In this document: positions 42,770 to 50,861 of the stretch, in pieces
Layout: each line of letters begins with the position of its first letter
Position numbering within the stretch: the first letter of the stretch is position 1
The notes under the pieces: generated by a model
What the model was told of the DNA's origin: nothing
The model's database searches: none
Seen by the model: only the letters and a program-made list of their open reading frames with translations
Origin: JANNPJ01 sp965200525
GTDB lineage: Bacteria > Actinomycetota > Actinomycetes > Actinomycetales > Kineosporiaceae
Length of the DNA stretch: 64,000 nucleotides
Direction: 5' to 3'
Assembly: GCA_965200525.1 (NCBI GenBank)
Contig: OZ241368.1
Span: forward strand, 5,890,001-5,954,000
Program-made: the position numbers and the translations under genes

Positions 42770-42870
42770 CGGTGGCCACTGCTGCGCCGGTCAGCGGCGG
42801 CTTTGCTCCCGGTGGCCACTGCTGCGCCGGTCAGCGGCGGCTTCGCTCCCGGTGGCCACGCTGGACCGGT
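42761..42870. repeat. 40-bp perfect tandem duplication plus partial third copy
   Basis: 42761-42800 and 42801-42840 are identical (start CTTTGCTCCCGGTGGCCAC, end GCCGGTCAGCGGCGG). 42841-42870 is a diverged partial copy. The left end joins the 16-bp inverted repeat. Confidence 0.95.
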
Positions 42871-42968
42871 GGGATCGGGCTCGGATGTGGAGTGGGTCGA
42901 GGGCTACGGGAGCAAAGTCGGTGCGAGGACGGCGGCGGGCCAGTGGGGACGGCAGCGAGACCGGTGCG

Positions 42969-42993
42969 GGCCCGGTAGGAGCTGGTCCGGGCC
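42969..42993 (-). terminator. possible tRNA-Leu terminator
   Basis: GGCCCGG (42969-42975) pairs with CCGGGCC (42987-42993), 13 nt beyond the tRNA 3' end on the minus strand. The stem is short with no U-tract, so this is tentative. Confidence 0.35.
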
Positions 42994-43005
42994 TGCGTTG
43001 TGGGG

Positions 43006-43088
43006 TGCCGAGTGCGGGATTCGAACCCGCATGCCCTTTCGAGCGGAGCATTTTGAGTGCTCTGTGTCTGCCATTCCACCAACCCGGC
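43006..43088 (-). tRNA. tRNA-Leu (anticodon CAA)
   Basis: On the minus strand the sequence starts GCCGGGTTGGTGGAATGG and ends GGGTTCGAATCCCGC then ACTCGGCA. The acceptor, D, anticodon, long variable and T arms all form; the long variable arm fits a class II tRNA. The anticodon loop is CTCAAAA with anticodon CAA, reading UUG. The 83-nt gene does not encode CCA. It is divergent from pdtaR. Confidence 0.96.
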
Positions 43089-43096
43089 GCGGGAAG

Positions 43097-43102
43097 AGCT
43101 TA
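43097..43102 (-). promoter_or_regulatory. tRNA-Leu -10 box
   Basis: TAAGCT on the minus strand (43102-43097) ends 8 nt before the mature 5' end of the tRNA, implying almost no 5' leader. Confidence 0.5.
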
Positions 43103-43145
43103 GCCACAAAGGGGCCCGGCCTGCCGCAGCCGGCGGATTGATAGC

Positions 43146-43151
43146 TAGGCT
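43146..43151 (+). promoter_or_regulatory. pdtaR -10 box, leaderless promoter
   Basis: TAGGCT ends 6 nt before ATG 43158, with no ribosome binding site between. Confidence 0.6.
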
Positions 43152-43157
43152 GACCTC

Positions 43158-43832
43158 ATGACTGCTGGCGAGACCTCTGACGCGTCCTTGACGGACGGCT
43201 CCGGCCTGCTCGAGCCCACGCCGGTGGCCTCCGCTGTTCCACCCCCGGCAGTGACCGGCCAACGCACCGTCGTGGTGGCCGAGGACGAAGCCCTGATCCG
43301 GCTCGACATCGTCGAGATGCTCCGGGAGAACGGCTACAACGTCGTCGGCGAGGCCGGCGACGGCGAGGAAGCGGTGCGGCTGGCCGAGCTGCACCGCCCC
43401 GACCTCGTGGTGATGGACATCAAGATGCCGATCCTGGACGGCATCTCGGCGGCCGAGCGGATCGCCGGTGCCCGCATCGCCCCGGTTGTGTTGCTCACGG
43501 CGTTCTCCCAGCGCGAGCTGGTCGAGCGGGCCCGCGACGCCGGGGCGATGGCCTATGTGGTCAAGCCGTTCACCGCGGCTGATCTGGTTCCGGCGCTCGA
43601 GATCGCCGCCAGCCGGCACACCGAGTTGGCCGCCCTCGAGGCCGAGGTGGCCGATCTGGCCGACCGGTTCGAGACCCGCAAGCTGGTCGACCGGGCCAAG
43701 GGCCTGCTCCAGACCAAGTACGGCCTGAGCGAGCCCGAGGCGTTCCGCTGGATCCAGAAGACATCGATGGACAAACGCCTGACCATGAAGGACGTCGCGG
43801 CGGCGGTGATCGCGTCCGGGCAGGACGCCTGA
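43158..43832 (+). CDS. pdtaR: ANTAR-domain response regulator (PdtaR-like)
   Basis: Response regulator that, in mycobacteria, binds stem-loops in mRNA leaders through its ANTAR domain and prevents termination. It is 224 aa: a ~35-residue Pro/Ala/Ser tail, a receiver domain with phospho-acceptor Asp87 (VVMDIKMP), and ANTAR from about residue 160 (AKGLLQTKYGLSEPEAFRWIQ). The partner kinase PdtaS is not in the window. Its place near pyk and polA matches mycobacterial gene order. Confidence 0.93.
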   Translation: MTAGETSDASLTDGSGLLEPTPVASAVPPPAVTGQRTVVVAEDEALIRLDIVEMLRENGYNVVGEAGDGEEAVRLAELHRPDLVVMDIKMPILDGISAAERIAGARIAPVVLLTAFSQRELVERARDAGAMAYVVKPFTAADLVPALEIAASRHTELAALEAEVADLADRFETRKLVDRAKGLLQTKYGLSEPEAFRWIQKTSMDKRLTMKDVAAAVIASGQDA

Positions 43833-43886
43833 CCTCAGGTCCGACATCAGCCGGAGAAACTCTGGCGAAACATAAGCACGACCACT

Positions 43887-43925
43887 CGAACGGCCGATTG
43901 CGAGATCGGCCGTTCGTGGTTTGTC
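43887..43925 (+). terminator. pdtaR terminator
   Basis: CGAACGGCCGAT (43887-43898) pairs with ATCGGCCGTTCG (43905-43916) around a 6-nt loop, followed by TGGTTTGTC. Good intrinsic terminator. Confidence 0.75.
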
Positions 43926-44114
43926 CTATGACATCCGGTGACGATGGGTCACCCTGGCCCCGTTTTGCGGCCAAACGGTGATCTGCTCAAAAATTGTTGC
44001 CGAGCCTTGACCATTGGCAGGAAGTAGAGGCCTATTGGCGCTACTTCGAGATGGTAGTTTCACGCTCCATCAGAGTCGGAGCGTCGGGCTCAGGCCTTCG
44101 AGAAGAGGTAAGAC

Positions 44115-45386
44115 ATGGCATTGCCGGTTCGCGCTCTTGCTGTCATCGCAGTGGCCACGCTGGGCGTTGCCGCCTGCGGCGGCGGCTCGAGCGGCACAAG
44201 CAGCAGCTCAGGTGGCTCGGGATCCAAGACGCTGATCATCTCGTCGGATCTCCCGCTCCAGGGATCGTCGGCTGACGCCTCCACCGACACCAACAACGCC
44301 ATCAAGCTGTACCTGGACCAGGTCGGCAACAAGGCCGGCGACTACAAGATCGAGTTCAAGCCCTACGACGACTCGACCGCCACCGCCGGCCAGTGGGACG
44401 CGGCCACCTGCAGCAAGAACGCGCAGGCGCACGTTGCGGCCAAGAACGAGGTGGCCGTCATGGGCACCTACAACTCGGGCTGCGCCAAGCTCGAGGTGCC
44501 GACCCTCAACTCGGACCCGACCGGCCCGATGCTGATGGTCTCGCACGCCAACACCAACCCCGGCCTGACCAAGACCTGGGACCCGGGCGAGCCGGCCAAG
44601 TACGCGCCGTCGGGCAAGAAGAGCTTCGCCCGCGTCATCACCACCGATGACTACCAGGGTGCGGCCGCGGCCGACTTCGCCAAGAACGACCTCAAGGTCA
44701 CGAAGTGCTACATCCTCAACGACAACCAGACCTACGGTCAGGGTGTCGGCAAGGCGTTCAACGACCAGGCGGTCAAGGACGGGATCACCGTTCTGGGCAA
44801 CACGGCCTACGACGCCAAGCAGCCGAACTACACCGCGCTGTTCCAGGGCATCAAGGCCAAGAACCCGGACTGCATCTACTTCGCCGGTATCTACGACAAC
44901 AACGGCGGACAGCTGCTGAAGGACAAGGTCTCGGTCCTCGGTGACAACACCAAGGTCAAGCTCATCGCGCCGGACGGCTGGACCGGCTACCCGGACCTCG
45001 ACAAGCAGCCGCAGGCGGTCGGCCTCTACGCGACGTTCGCCGGTCTGAGCACCGACCAGCTGCGCACCGCCGGCGGGGCGGCGGCCAAGCTGCTCGACGC
45101 CTACAAGGCCAAGTACGGCGCCGACCCGCGGACCAACTACGCGCTCTACGGAGTGGCCGCGGTCCAGGTCATCCTGGCCGCCATCGCCAAGTCGGACGGC
45201 ACCCGCAAGGGTGTCTCGGATGCCGTCTTCTCGGGCAGCGGAATCACCATCCCGGCCGACACGTCGGCGCTGGGCAAGGAGATCGTGATCAACCCGCAAA
45301 CGGGTGACACGAGCGCGAAGGACATCTCCGTCCTCACGGAGAAGGGCGGAGCGCAGGTCTTCGTCAAGGCTCAGCCGGTCACCTGA
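44115..45386 (+). CDS. livK: branched-chain amino acid-type ABC substrate-binding lipoprotein
   Basis: Extracellular ligand-binding lipoprotein, 423 aa, periplasmic-binding-protein type I fold. The signal peptide ends in lipobox GVAAC with Cys21, followed by a Gly/Ser linker. LIISSDLPLQGSSAD, VMGTYNSGC and IYFAGIYDNNGGQ match the LivJ/LivK class. Branched-chain amino acids are likely, but amide or other ligands are possible. AGAAGAGG precedes ATG. A TTGACC at 44007-44012 may be a -35 element. A terminator separates it from the permease genes. Confidence 0.92.
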   Translation: MALPVRALAVIAVATLGVAACGGGSSGTSSSSGGSGSKTLIISSDLPLQGSSADASTDTNNAIKLYLDQVGNKAGDYKIEFKPYDDSTATAGQWDAATCSKNAQAHVAAKNEVAVMGTYNSGCAKLEVPTLNSDPTGPMLMVSHANTNPGLTKTWDPGEPAKYAPSGKKSFARVITTDDYQGAAAADFAKNDLKVTKCYILNDNQTYGQGVGKAFNDQAVKDGITVLGNTAYDAKQPNYTALFQGIKAKNPDCIYFAGIYDNNGGQLLKDKVSVLGDNTKVKLIAPDGWTGYPDLDKQPQAVGLYATFAGLSTDQLRTAGGAAAKLLDAYKAKYGADPRTNYALYGVAAVQVILAAIAKSDGTRKGVSDAVFSGSGITIPADTSALGKEIVINPQTGDTSAKDISVLTEKGGAQVFVKAQPVT

Positions 45387-45395
45387 TCGGGTAAG

Positions 45396-45443
45396 CCGGG
45401 TGGGGGGCCCTCGTCACGAGGGCTCCCCACCCGGGTTTTTTTT
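45396..45443 (+). terminator. strong internal terminator/attenuator in liv operon
   Basis: A long GC-rich stem around a TCA loop (GCCCTCG/CGAGGGC core, extended by GGTGGGG/CCCCACC) is followed by eight T. It should end most transcripts after livK, leaving fewer copies of the permease/ATPase mRNA, as expected for a binding protein needed in excess. Confidence 0.9.
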
Positions 45444-45487
45444 AGCTCCATCCATGACCCCCCGCGCCGGTGTGAAGAGGGCAACGT

Positions 45488-46537
45488 ATGACCCAGACCG
45501 CAATCGAGACCGCCGAGGCCAAACCTCGGCGGTTGCCCCGCGAGCTCATCGTCAACTGGATCGGCTACGCGCTGGTCGCGGCGGCGGTGATCTGGGCGCT
45601 GACTCGGCTGATCGATGCTCCGACCCAGTTCATCTCGGTCTTCATCGACGGAGTGAACAACGGTGCCCTCTACGCGCTGATCGCGCTGGGTTACACGCTG
45701 GTCTACGGCATCATCGAGCTGATCAACTTCTCCCACGGTGACCTCTTCATGCTGGCCACCGTGCTTTCCGGCATCGTCGTGGTGAGCTGGTTCCACGCCA
45801 CCTCGTTCACCGTCGGGGCCGTCGCTGCCCTAGCCGCCGGCCTGCTGGTGTCCATGTTCGGTGCAGCCGCGCTCAACGTGACCGCCGAGCGGGTGGCCTA
45901 TCGCCGGTTGCGCCGGGCGCCGAAGTTGGCCCCGCTGATCACGGCGGTCGGCCTCAGCTTCGCCTACCAGTGGTTCGGTCAGCGCCCGTTCATGACGGCA
46001 TCCACCCCGAAGCAGTGGGACACCGTGCTCGGCGACCGGTCGTTCAACATCGGTGACGTCAGGGTCCAGTGGACCACCGTGATCGTCGTCGGAGTCACGA
46101 TCCCGCTCTTGCTGCTGATGACCTACATCGTCACCCGAACTCGGGCCGGCAAGGCCATGCGGGCCACGGCCCAGGACCAGGACGCGGCCCGCCTGATGGG
46201 CATCGACGTCGACCGCACTATCTCCTTCACCTTCGCCCTCGGCGGTGCGATGGCCGGTGCGGCTGGTCTGCTCTACCTGGAGTCGGTCGGCACGACGCGC
46301 TACGACTCCGGCTTCCAGCTCGGTCTGATCGCCTTCACCGCCGCGGTTCTGGGCGGAATCGGTAATCTCAACGGAGCCGTGGTCGGTGGCGTGCTGATCG
46401 GCATCATCCAGGGCATCAACGACGGCGTGGGCTTCGGCCAGCACTGGTCGCAGACCGTCGTCTTCACGATCCTGATCCTGGTGATGGTCTTCAAGCCCGA
46501 GGGACTCCTGGGCACGCCGACGACAGAAAAGGTGTGA
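45488..46537 (+). CDS. livH: branched-chain amino acid-type ABC permease LivH
   Basis: Inner-membrane permease, 349 aa, with about eight helices. YALIALGYTLVYGIIELINF and SHGDLFMLA are typical of LivH. TRTRAGKAMRATAQDQDAAR is the cytoplasmic coupling loop. GGIGNLNGAVVGGVLIGIIQ near the C-terminus is the family's last conserved block. A GAAGAGGG precedes ATG. Forms a channel with the next gene product, LivM. Confidence 0.94.
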   Translation: MTQTAIETAEAKPRRLPRELIVNWIGYALVAAAVIWALTRLIDAPTQFISVFIDGVNNGALYALIALGYTLVYGIIELINFSHGDLFMLATVLSGIVVVSWFHATSFTVGAVAALAAGLLVSMFGAAALNVTAERVAYRRLRRAPKLAPLITAVGLSFAYQWFGQRPFMTASTPKQWDTVLGDRSFNIGDVRVQWTTVIVVGVTIPLLLLMTYIVTRTRAGKAMRATAQDQDAARLMGIDVDRTISFTFALGGAMAGAAGLLYLESVGTTRYDSGFQLGLIAFTAAVLGGIGNLNGAVVGGVLIGIIQGINDGVGFGQHWSQTVVFTILILVMVFKPEGLLGTPTTEKV

Positions 46538-46538
46538 C

Positions 46539-47843
46539 ATGGACGCCACCGCCACCCCGCCCGAGGTGATCGACGCCAAACCGCCGGCCCCGGCCCGGAT
46601 CACCCGCACGTCCAGGGCCTGGCCGATCGGCTTCTTCGCCCTGGCCGTCTTCATCTTCATCCTTTACCGCTGGATCCTCCCGGACGCCGGTGAAGGCGTT
46701 CAGAGCGCCTTCCAGGACTGGCTGCCGATGTCGGCGGTCAACGAGGCGGTGCTCTGGGTGGTGTTCGCTCTCGGGCTGAACATCGTGGTCGGCTACTCCG
46801 GCCTGCTCGACCTCGGCTACGTCGCCTTCTGGGCTATCGGTGGTTACGTGGCCGGCTGGCTGATGGCGCCATTCGCCTTCCAGGTCGCTCCGGGCTGGGC
46901 GAACCTCAAGTTCAACTTCTTCGGAAATCCGTTTCCCGGGCAGGATCAGGGCATCCACATCAGCTTCTGGCTGGTGCTGCCGATCGCGGCCCTGATCTGC
47001 GCGTTCTTCGGCGTCTTGATCGGTGCTCCGACGCTGCGTCTGAAGAGCGACTACCTGGCCCTGGTCACGCTCGGCTTCGGCGAGATCGTGCCGCAGTTCT
47101 TCGTCAACGGTGAGCACATCGGCCCGCACGGCAAATACAACGTGTCCAACGGTACCAAGGGCATCACCCCGGTCGACCTGATCGGCACCGGGCCGTTCCG
47201 GCTGATCCCGGGGGTGCCGGACACGCTGGGCGTCTTCAACCTGACCGGCAAGTTCGTCGTGTTCTGCGGGCTGGCGGCGTTCTGCATGTTCGTGTCGCTG
47301 CGGATCCGCGAGGGCCGGCTCGGCCGGGCGTGGCTGGCCATCCGCGAGGACGAGCTGGCGGCCAGCATGATGGGTGTGCCATTGATGCGGACCAAGTTGT
47401 CGGCCTACGCGGTCGGCGCGTCATTCGGTGGTCTGGGCGGCGTGGCTTACGCCGTTCACGTCGGCGGCGTGCTGTCGGACCGGTTCAACTTCTCCGTGTC
47501 GATCACCCTGCTGGCCATGGTCGTGCTCGGCGGGATGGGCAACGTCTGGGGCGTCACGGTCGGCGCGCTCGGCCTGGCCTGGGTCAACTCGACCGGTCTG
47601 GCTCAGGGCGGCGAGGCGTTCAACAGCGCCTTCCGTACCCACGTGAACTTCCCCTCGCACAACTTCCTGATCTTCGGTGCGGTGCTGATCTTCTTCATGC
47701 TGTTCCGCCGGGAGGGTCTGATCCCGGAGACTCGAACCAAGATGGTTCTTCAAGAACCGGAACGGGGCGAGATCGAGTCGCTCGGGGCCGAGATGGAAGG
47801 CACGTTCGAGGAGACCGCGGCCGAAGGGACGACGCACAAATGA
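46539..47843 (+). CDS. livM: branched-chain amino acid-type ABC permease LivM
   Basis: 434 aa permease. The middle has GLNIVVGYSGLLDLGYVAFW and LRLKSDYLALVTLGFGEI, LivM hallmarks, followed by RAWLAIREDELAASMMGVP (coupling loop) and GGMGNVWGVTVGA. It is longer than E. coli LivM's core because of an N-terminal extension, a central extracellular loop and an acidic cytoplasmic tail. AAAAGG is just upstream. The stop overlaps livG by ATGA. Confidence 0.94.
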   Translation: MDATATPPEVIDAKPPAPARITRTSRAWPIGFFALAVFIFILYRWILPDAGEGVQSAFQDWLPMSAVNEAVLWVVFALGLNIVVGYSGLLDLGYVAFWAIGGYVAGWLMAPFAFQVAPGWANLKFNFFGNPFPGQDQGIHISFWLVLPIAALICAFFGVLIGAPTLRLKSDYLALVTLGFGEIVPQFFVNGEHIGPHGKYNVSNGTKGITPVDLIGTGPFRLIPGVPDTLGVFNLTGKFVVFCGLAAFCMFVSLRIREGRLGRAWLAIREDELAASMMGVPLMRTKLSAYAVGASFGGLGGVAYAVHVGGVLSDRFNFSVSITLLAMVVLGGMGNVWGVTVGALGLAWVNSTGLAQGGEAFNSAFRTHVNFPSHNFLIFGAVLIFFMLFRREGLIPETRTKMVLQEPERGEIESLGAEMEGTFEETAAEGTTHK

Positions 47844-48660
47844 CCGCCACCCTGCCGGAGCAGACGACCGCGGTACCGAACGCGATCAGTGCCAACAACA
47901 TCACGATCAAGTTCGGCGGCCTGGTCGCCGTCGACAACGTGACGTTCACGGTGCCGGAGAAGTCGGTGGTCAGCCTGATCGGCCCCAACGGCGCCGGCAA
48001 GACCACCTTCTTCAACGTGCTGACCGGGCTGTACCGGCCCACCAGCGGCTCCGTCGTCCTGAACAACCGGGACGTCACCGCCCTGCCGCCTCACAAGATC
48101 GCGTCCATCGGTCTGGCTCGGACGTTCCAGAACATCCGGCTGTTCAACCAGATGACGGCCGAAGAGAACGTCATGGTCGCGATGCACTCGCACATGAAGT
48201 CGGGCATCGTCGGCACCGTGCTGCGCACCCCCCGGCAGCGCCGGGAGGAGCGGGAGGCCCGCGAGTTCGCCCGCGAGCTGCTCGACTACGTCGGCATCGG
48301 CAAGACCGCCGACGACTACGCCCGCAACCTCTCCTACGGCGACCAGCGCCGGCTCGAGGTGGCCCGGGCTCTGGGGCTGCGGCCGAAGGTGCTGCTGCTC
48401 GACGAGCCCACCGCCGGCATGAACCCGCAGGAGTCGGCCCAGTTCGTCGACTTCGTCCGGCGGCTGCGCAGCGACCGCGACGTCTCGGTCCTGCTGATCG
48501 AGCACGACATGAGCGTGGTCATGCAGGTCAGCGAGCGGATCACGGTGCTCGACCGGGGCAAGAAGATCGCCGAAGGACTGCCGGCCGAGGTGCGGGCCGA
48601 CCCGCACGTGATCGAGGCCTACCTGGGCAAGACCGGGACCGACGGTTACGGAGAAGACCT

Positions 48661-48664
<4 letters not shown>
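47840..48664 (+). CDS. livG: branched-chain amino acid-type ABC ATPase LivG
   Basis: Cytoplasmic ATPase, 274 aa. Walker A GPNGAGKTTF, Q-loop in RTFQNIRLFNQMTAEENVMV, signature LSYGDQRRLE (LivG-type, not LSGGQ), Walker B VLLLDEPTAGMN and H-loop IEHDMSVV. C-terminal RADPHVIEAYLGK is the family end. Pairs with LivF. Confidence 0.95.
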
Positions 48665-49416
<752 letters not shown>

Positions 49417-49450
49417 TCGGTCAAGCCCGCCTGAGTTATCTCGCCCGCCT

Positions 49451-49505
49451 GGCCGGGAGTGCGCTGGAGCAGGTTCCAGCATGCTCCCGGCCTGCTGTTT
49501 TGCCC
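49451..49505 (+). terminator. liv operon terminator
   Basis: GGCCGGGAG (49451-49459) pairs with CTCCCGGCC (49484-49492) with an inner CTGGA/TTCCAG stem, then TGCTGTTTTG. Intrinsic terminator. Confidence 0.75.
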
Positions 49506-49680
49506 GTGGCCAGCCAGGCCGGTAATTGAGTGATTTCTGGGGCGCACGGCCGTTGACGGGTGGATTGGGGTGAGGCGTTTCCCTGAGCCGGGCGATGGCC
49601 CTAAGCTCGGCTTAACGGACGCAACCGGGCGTTTGCTCGTGCATCCGCACGTTCGCTGTCGATGGTCGCGAGGAGGATCC

Positions 49681-50343
49681 GTGGCACGCTCGGTGGTCGA
49701 GGTGCGTCGTGCGTCGGTCGACGAGCTGGGCGAGGTGCTCGACCTGATGGCCCGGGGCCGCGACGAGATCAGCCGGATGGGCCGGCCCGCCGCCTCGCCC
49801 GAGCAGATCGCGACCCGGCTGACCGAGGCGCTGACCGCCGGTCAGATCCAGGTGCTGCTGGCCCGCCGGGAGGGCCGCCCGGCCGGATTCCTGATCTTCC
49901 GCGAGACACCGCTGACCTTCATGGTCGACCAGCCCTCGATCTCCATCGACCAGTTGTTCGTCTCGGTCGACGAACGCCGGCACGGCGTCGCCCGGGCCAT
50001 GCTGGCCCAGGTCGCGACCCGGGCCGAGCGCAGCGGAGCCGAGCAGATCGTGTCCAGCGTGACGCCGTGGGCCCGCGAGACCCACCGGTTCTTCGCCCGG
50101 CTCGGCTTCGCCCCGGTGATCGTCCGCCGCTCGGTCAGCACGGCCGCGCTGCGCCGGCGGCTGGGCGGGGAGCACCACCGCGGCGCCCTGGAAGACCTGC
50201 TCTCGCGCCGCCGCTCGCTGCGGGCCCGCTCGCGACGGCCCGGGATCGGCATGGTTGACGCCGACCTGACCACTCCCGGCGACGGCCAGCACCCGGCCGG
50301 GCTCGGCGAGCTCCGCGACGGCAGCAGCGCCCGGCCGGCCTGA
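49681..50343 (+). CDS. GNAT family N-acetyltransferase
   Basis: 220 aa acyl-CoA-dependent acetyltransferase of unknown substrate. VVEVRRASVDELGEV is a typical N-terminal strand-helix. IDQLFVSVDERRHGVARAML carries the motif A region for CoA (RRHGVA). ETHRFFARLGFAPVIV is the C-terminal helix-strand. The last ~60 residues are Arg-rich and unlike the family core. GTG 49681 is preceded by a perfect AGGAGG, so the upstream in-frame extension is rejected. A TAAGCT box lies near 49613. Confidence 0.85.
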   Translation: MARSVVEVRRASVDELGEVLDLMARGRDEISRMGRPAASPEQIATRLTEALTAGQIQVLLARREGRPAGFLIFRETPLTFMVDQPSISIDQLFVSVDERRHGVARAMLAQVATRAERSGAEQIVSSVTPWARETHRFFARLGFAPVIVRRSVSTAALRRRLGGEHHRGALEDLLSRRRSLRARSRRPGIGMVDADLTTPGDGQHPAGLGELRDGSSARPA

Positions 50344-50359
50344 TCCTCGGGCCGGAAGG

Positions 50360-50842
50360 TCAGCTCGCGGCCGGGGCCGGCCGCAGCATGCAGGTCAGCC
50401 GGGCGGTGCAGACCCGCCGTCCCTCGTCGTCCTCGATCACGATCTCGTAACTGGCCAGCGAGCCGCCGAGCTGCAGCGGGCGCGCCGTCCCGGTGACCAG
50501 ACCTTCCCGGACGCCGCGGTGGTGGGTGGCGTTGATGTCGATGCCGACCGCGATCTTGCCCGATCGGGCGGCGTGCATCGCCGCCCCGACCGAGCCCAGG
50601 GTCTCGGCCAGCACGCAGGACGCGCCGCCGTGCAGCAGGCCGTAGGGCTGGGTGTTTCCCTCCACCGGCATGGTCGCGACCAGCAGTTCAGGGGTGGCGT
50701 GGGTGATCGTGATTCGCATCGCGTCGATCAGCGGCGAGGTGATGATCCCGCTGAGTTCGAAGGAGCCCGCGCGCGTCCCGGTGCCGGTCGGTCCGGACTC
50801 GGGGGCGGTGGTGACGTCGGCGTCGGCCTGGTTGTCGGACAT
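50360..50842 (-). CDS. PaaI-like hotdog thioesterase
   Basis: 160 aa acyl-CoA thioesterase-like protein. The hotdog signature is QPYGLLHGGASCVLAETLGS with the catalytic Glu. INATHHRGVREG and CTARLTCML are the later strands. It has a ~30-residue Asp/Thr-rich N-terminal tail. Substrate probably a phenylacetyl- or other aryl/acyl-CoA, not proven. It is divergent from polA with overlapping promoters; a similar neighbour is found in other actinobacteria. Confidence 0.88.
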   Translation of the reverse strand: MSDNQADADVTTAPESGPTGTGTRAGSFELSGIITSPLIDAMRITITHATPELLVATMPVEGNTQPYGLLHGGASCVLAETLGSVGAAMHAARSGKIAVGIDINATHHRGVREGLVTGTARPLQLGGSLASYEIVIEDDEGRRVCTARLTCMLRPAPAAS

Positions 50843-50848
50843 GCCGCA

Positions 50849-50855
50849 TAGGGTG
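50849..50855. promoter_or_regulatory. overlapping divergent -10 boxes of polA and thioesterase gene
   Basis: Plus strand TAGGGT (50849-50854) ends 7 nt before polA GTG 50862. Minus strand CACCCT (50855-50850) ends 7 nt before thioesterase ATG 50842. The two hexamers overlap by five bases; both starts look leaderless. Confidence 0.5.
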
Positions 50856-50861
50856 TCAGGC

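Noticed and set aside
42153..42779. Minus-strand open frames through the repeat region (Thr/Pro/Arg/His-rich)
   Set aside because: The translation only reflects the DNA repeat in different frames. There is no start signal, domain or codon-position bias, so I treat it as non-coding.
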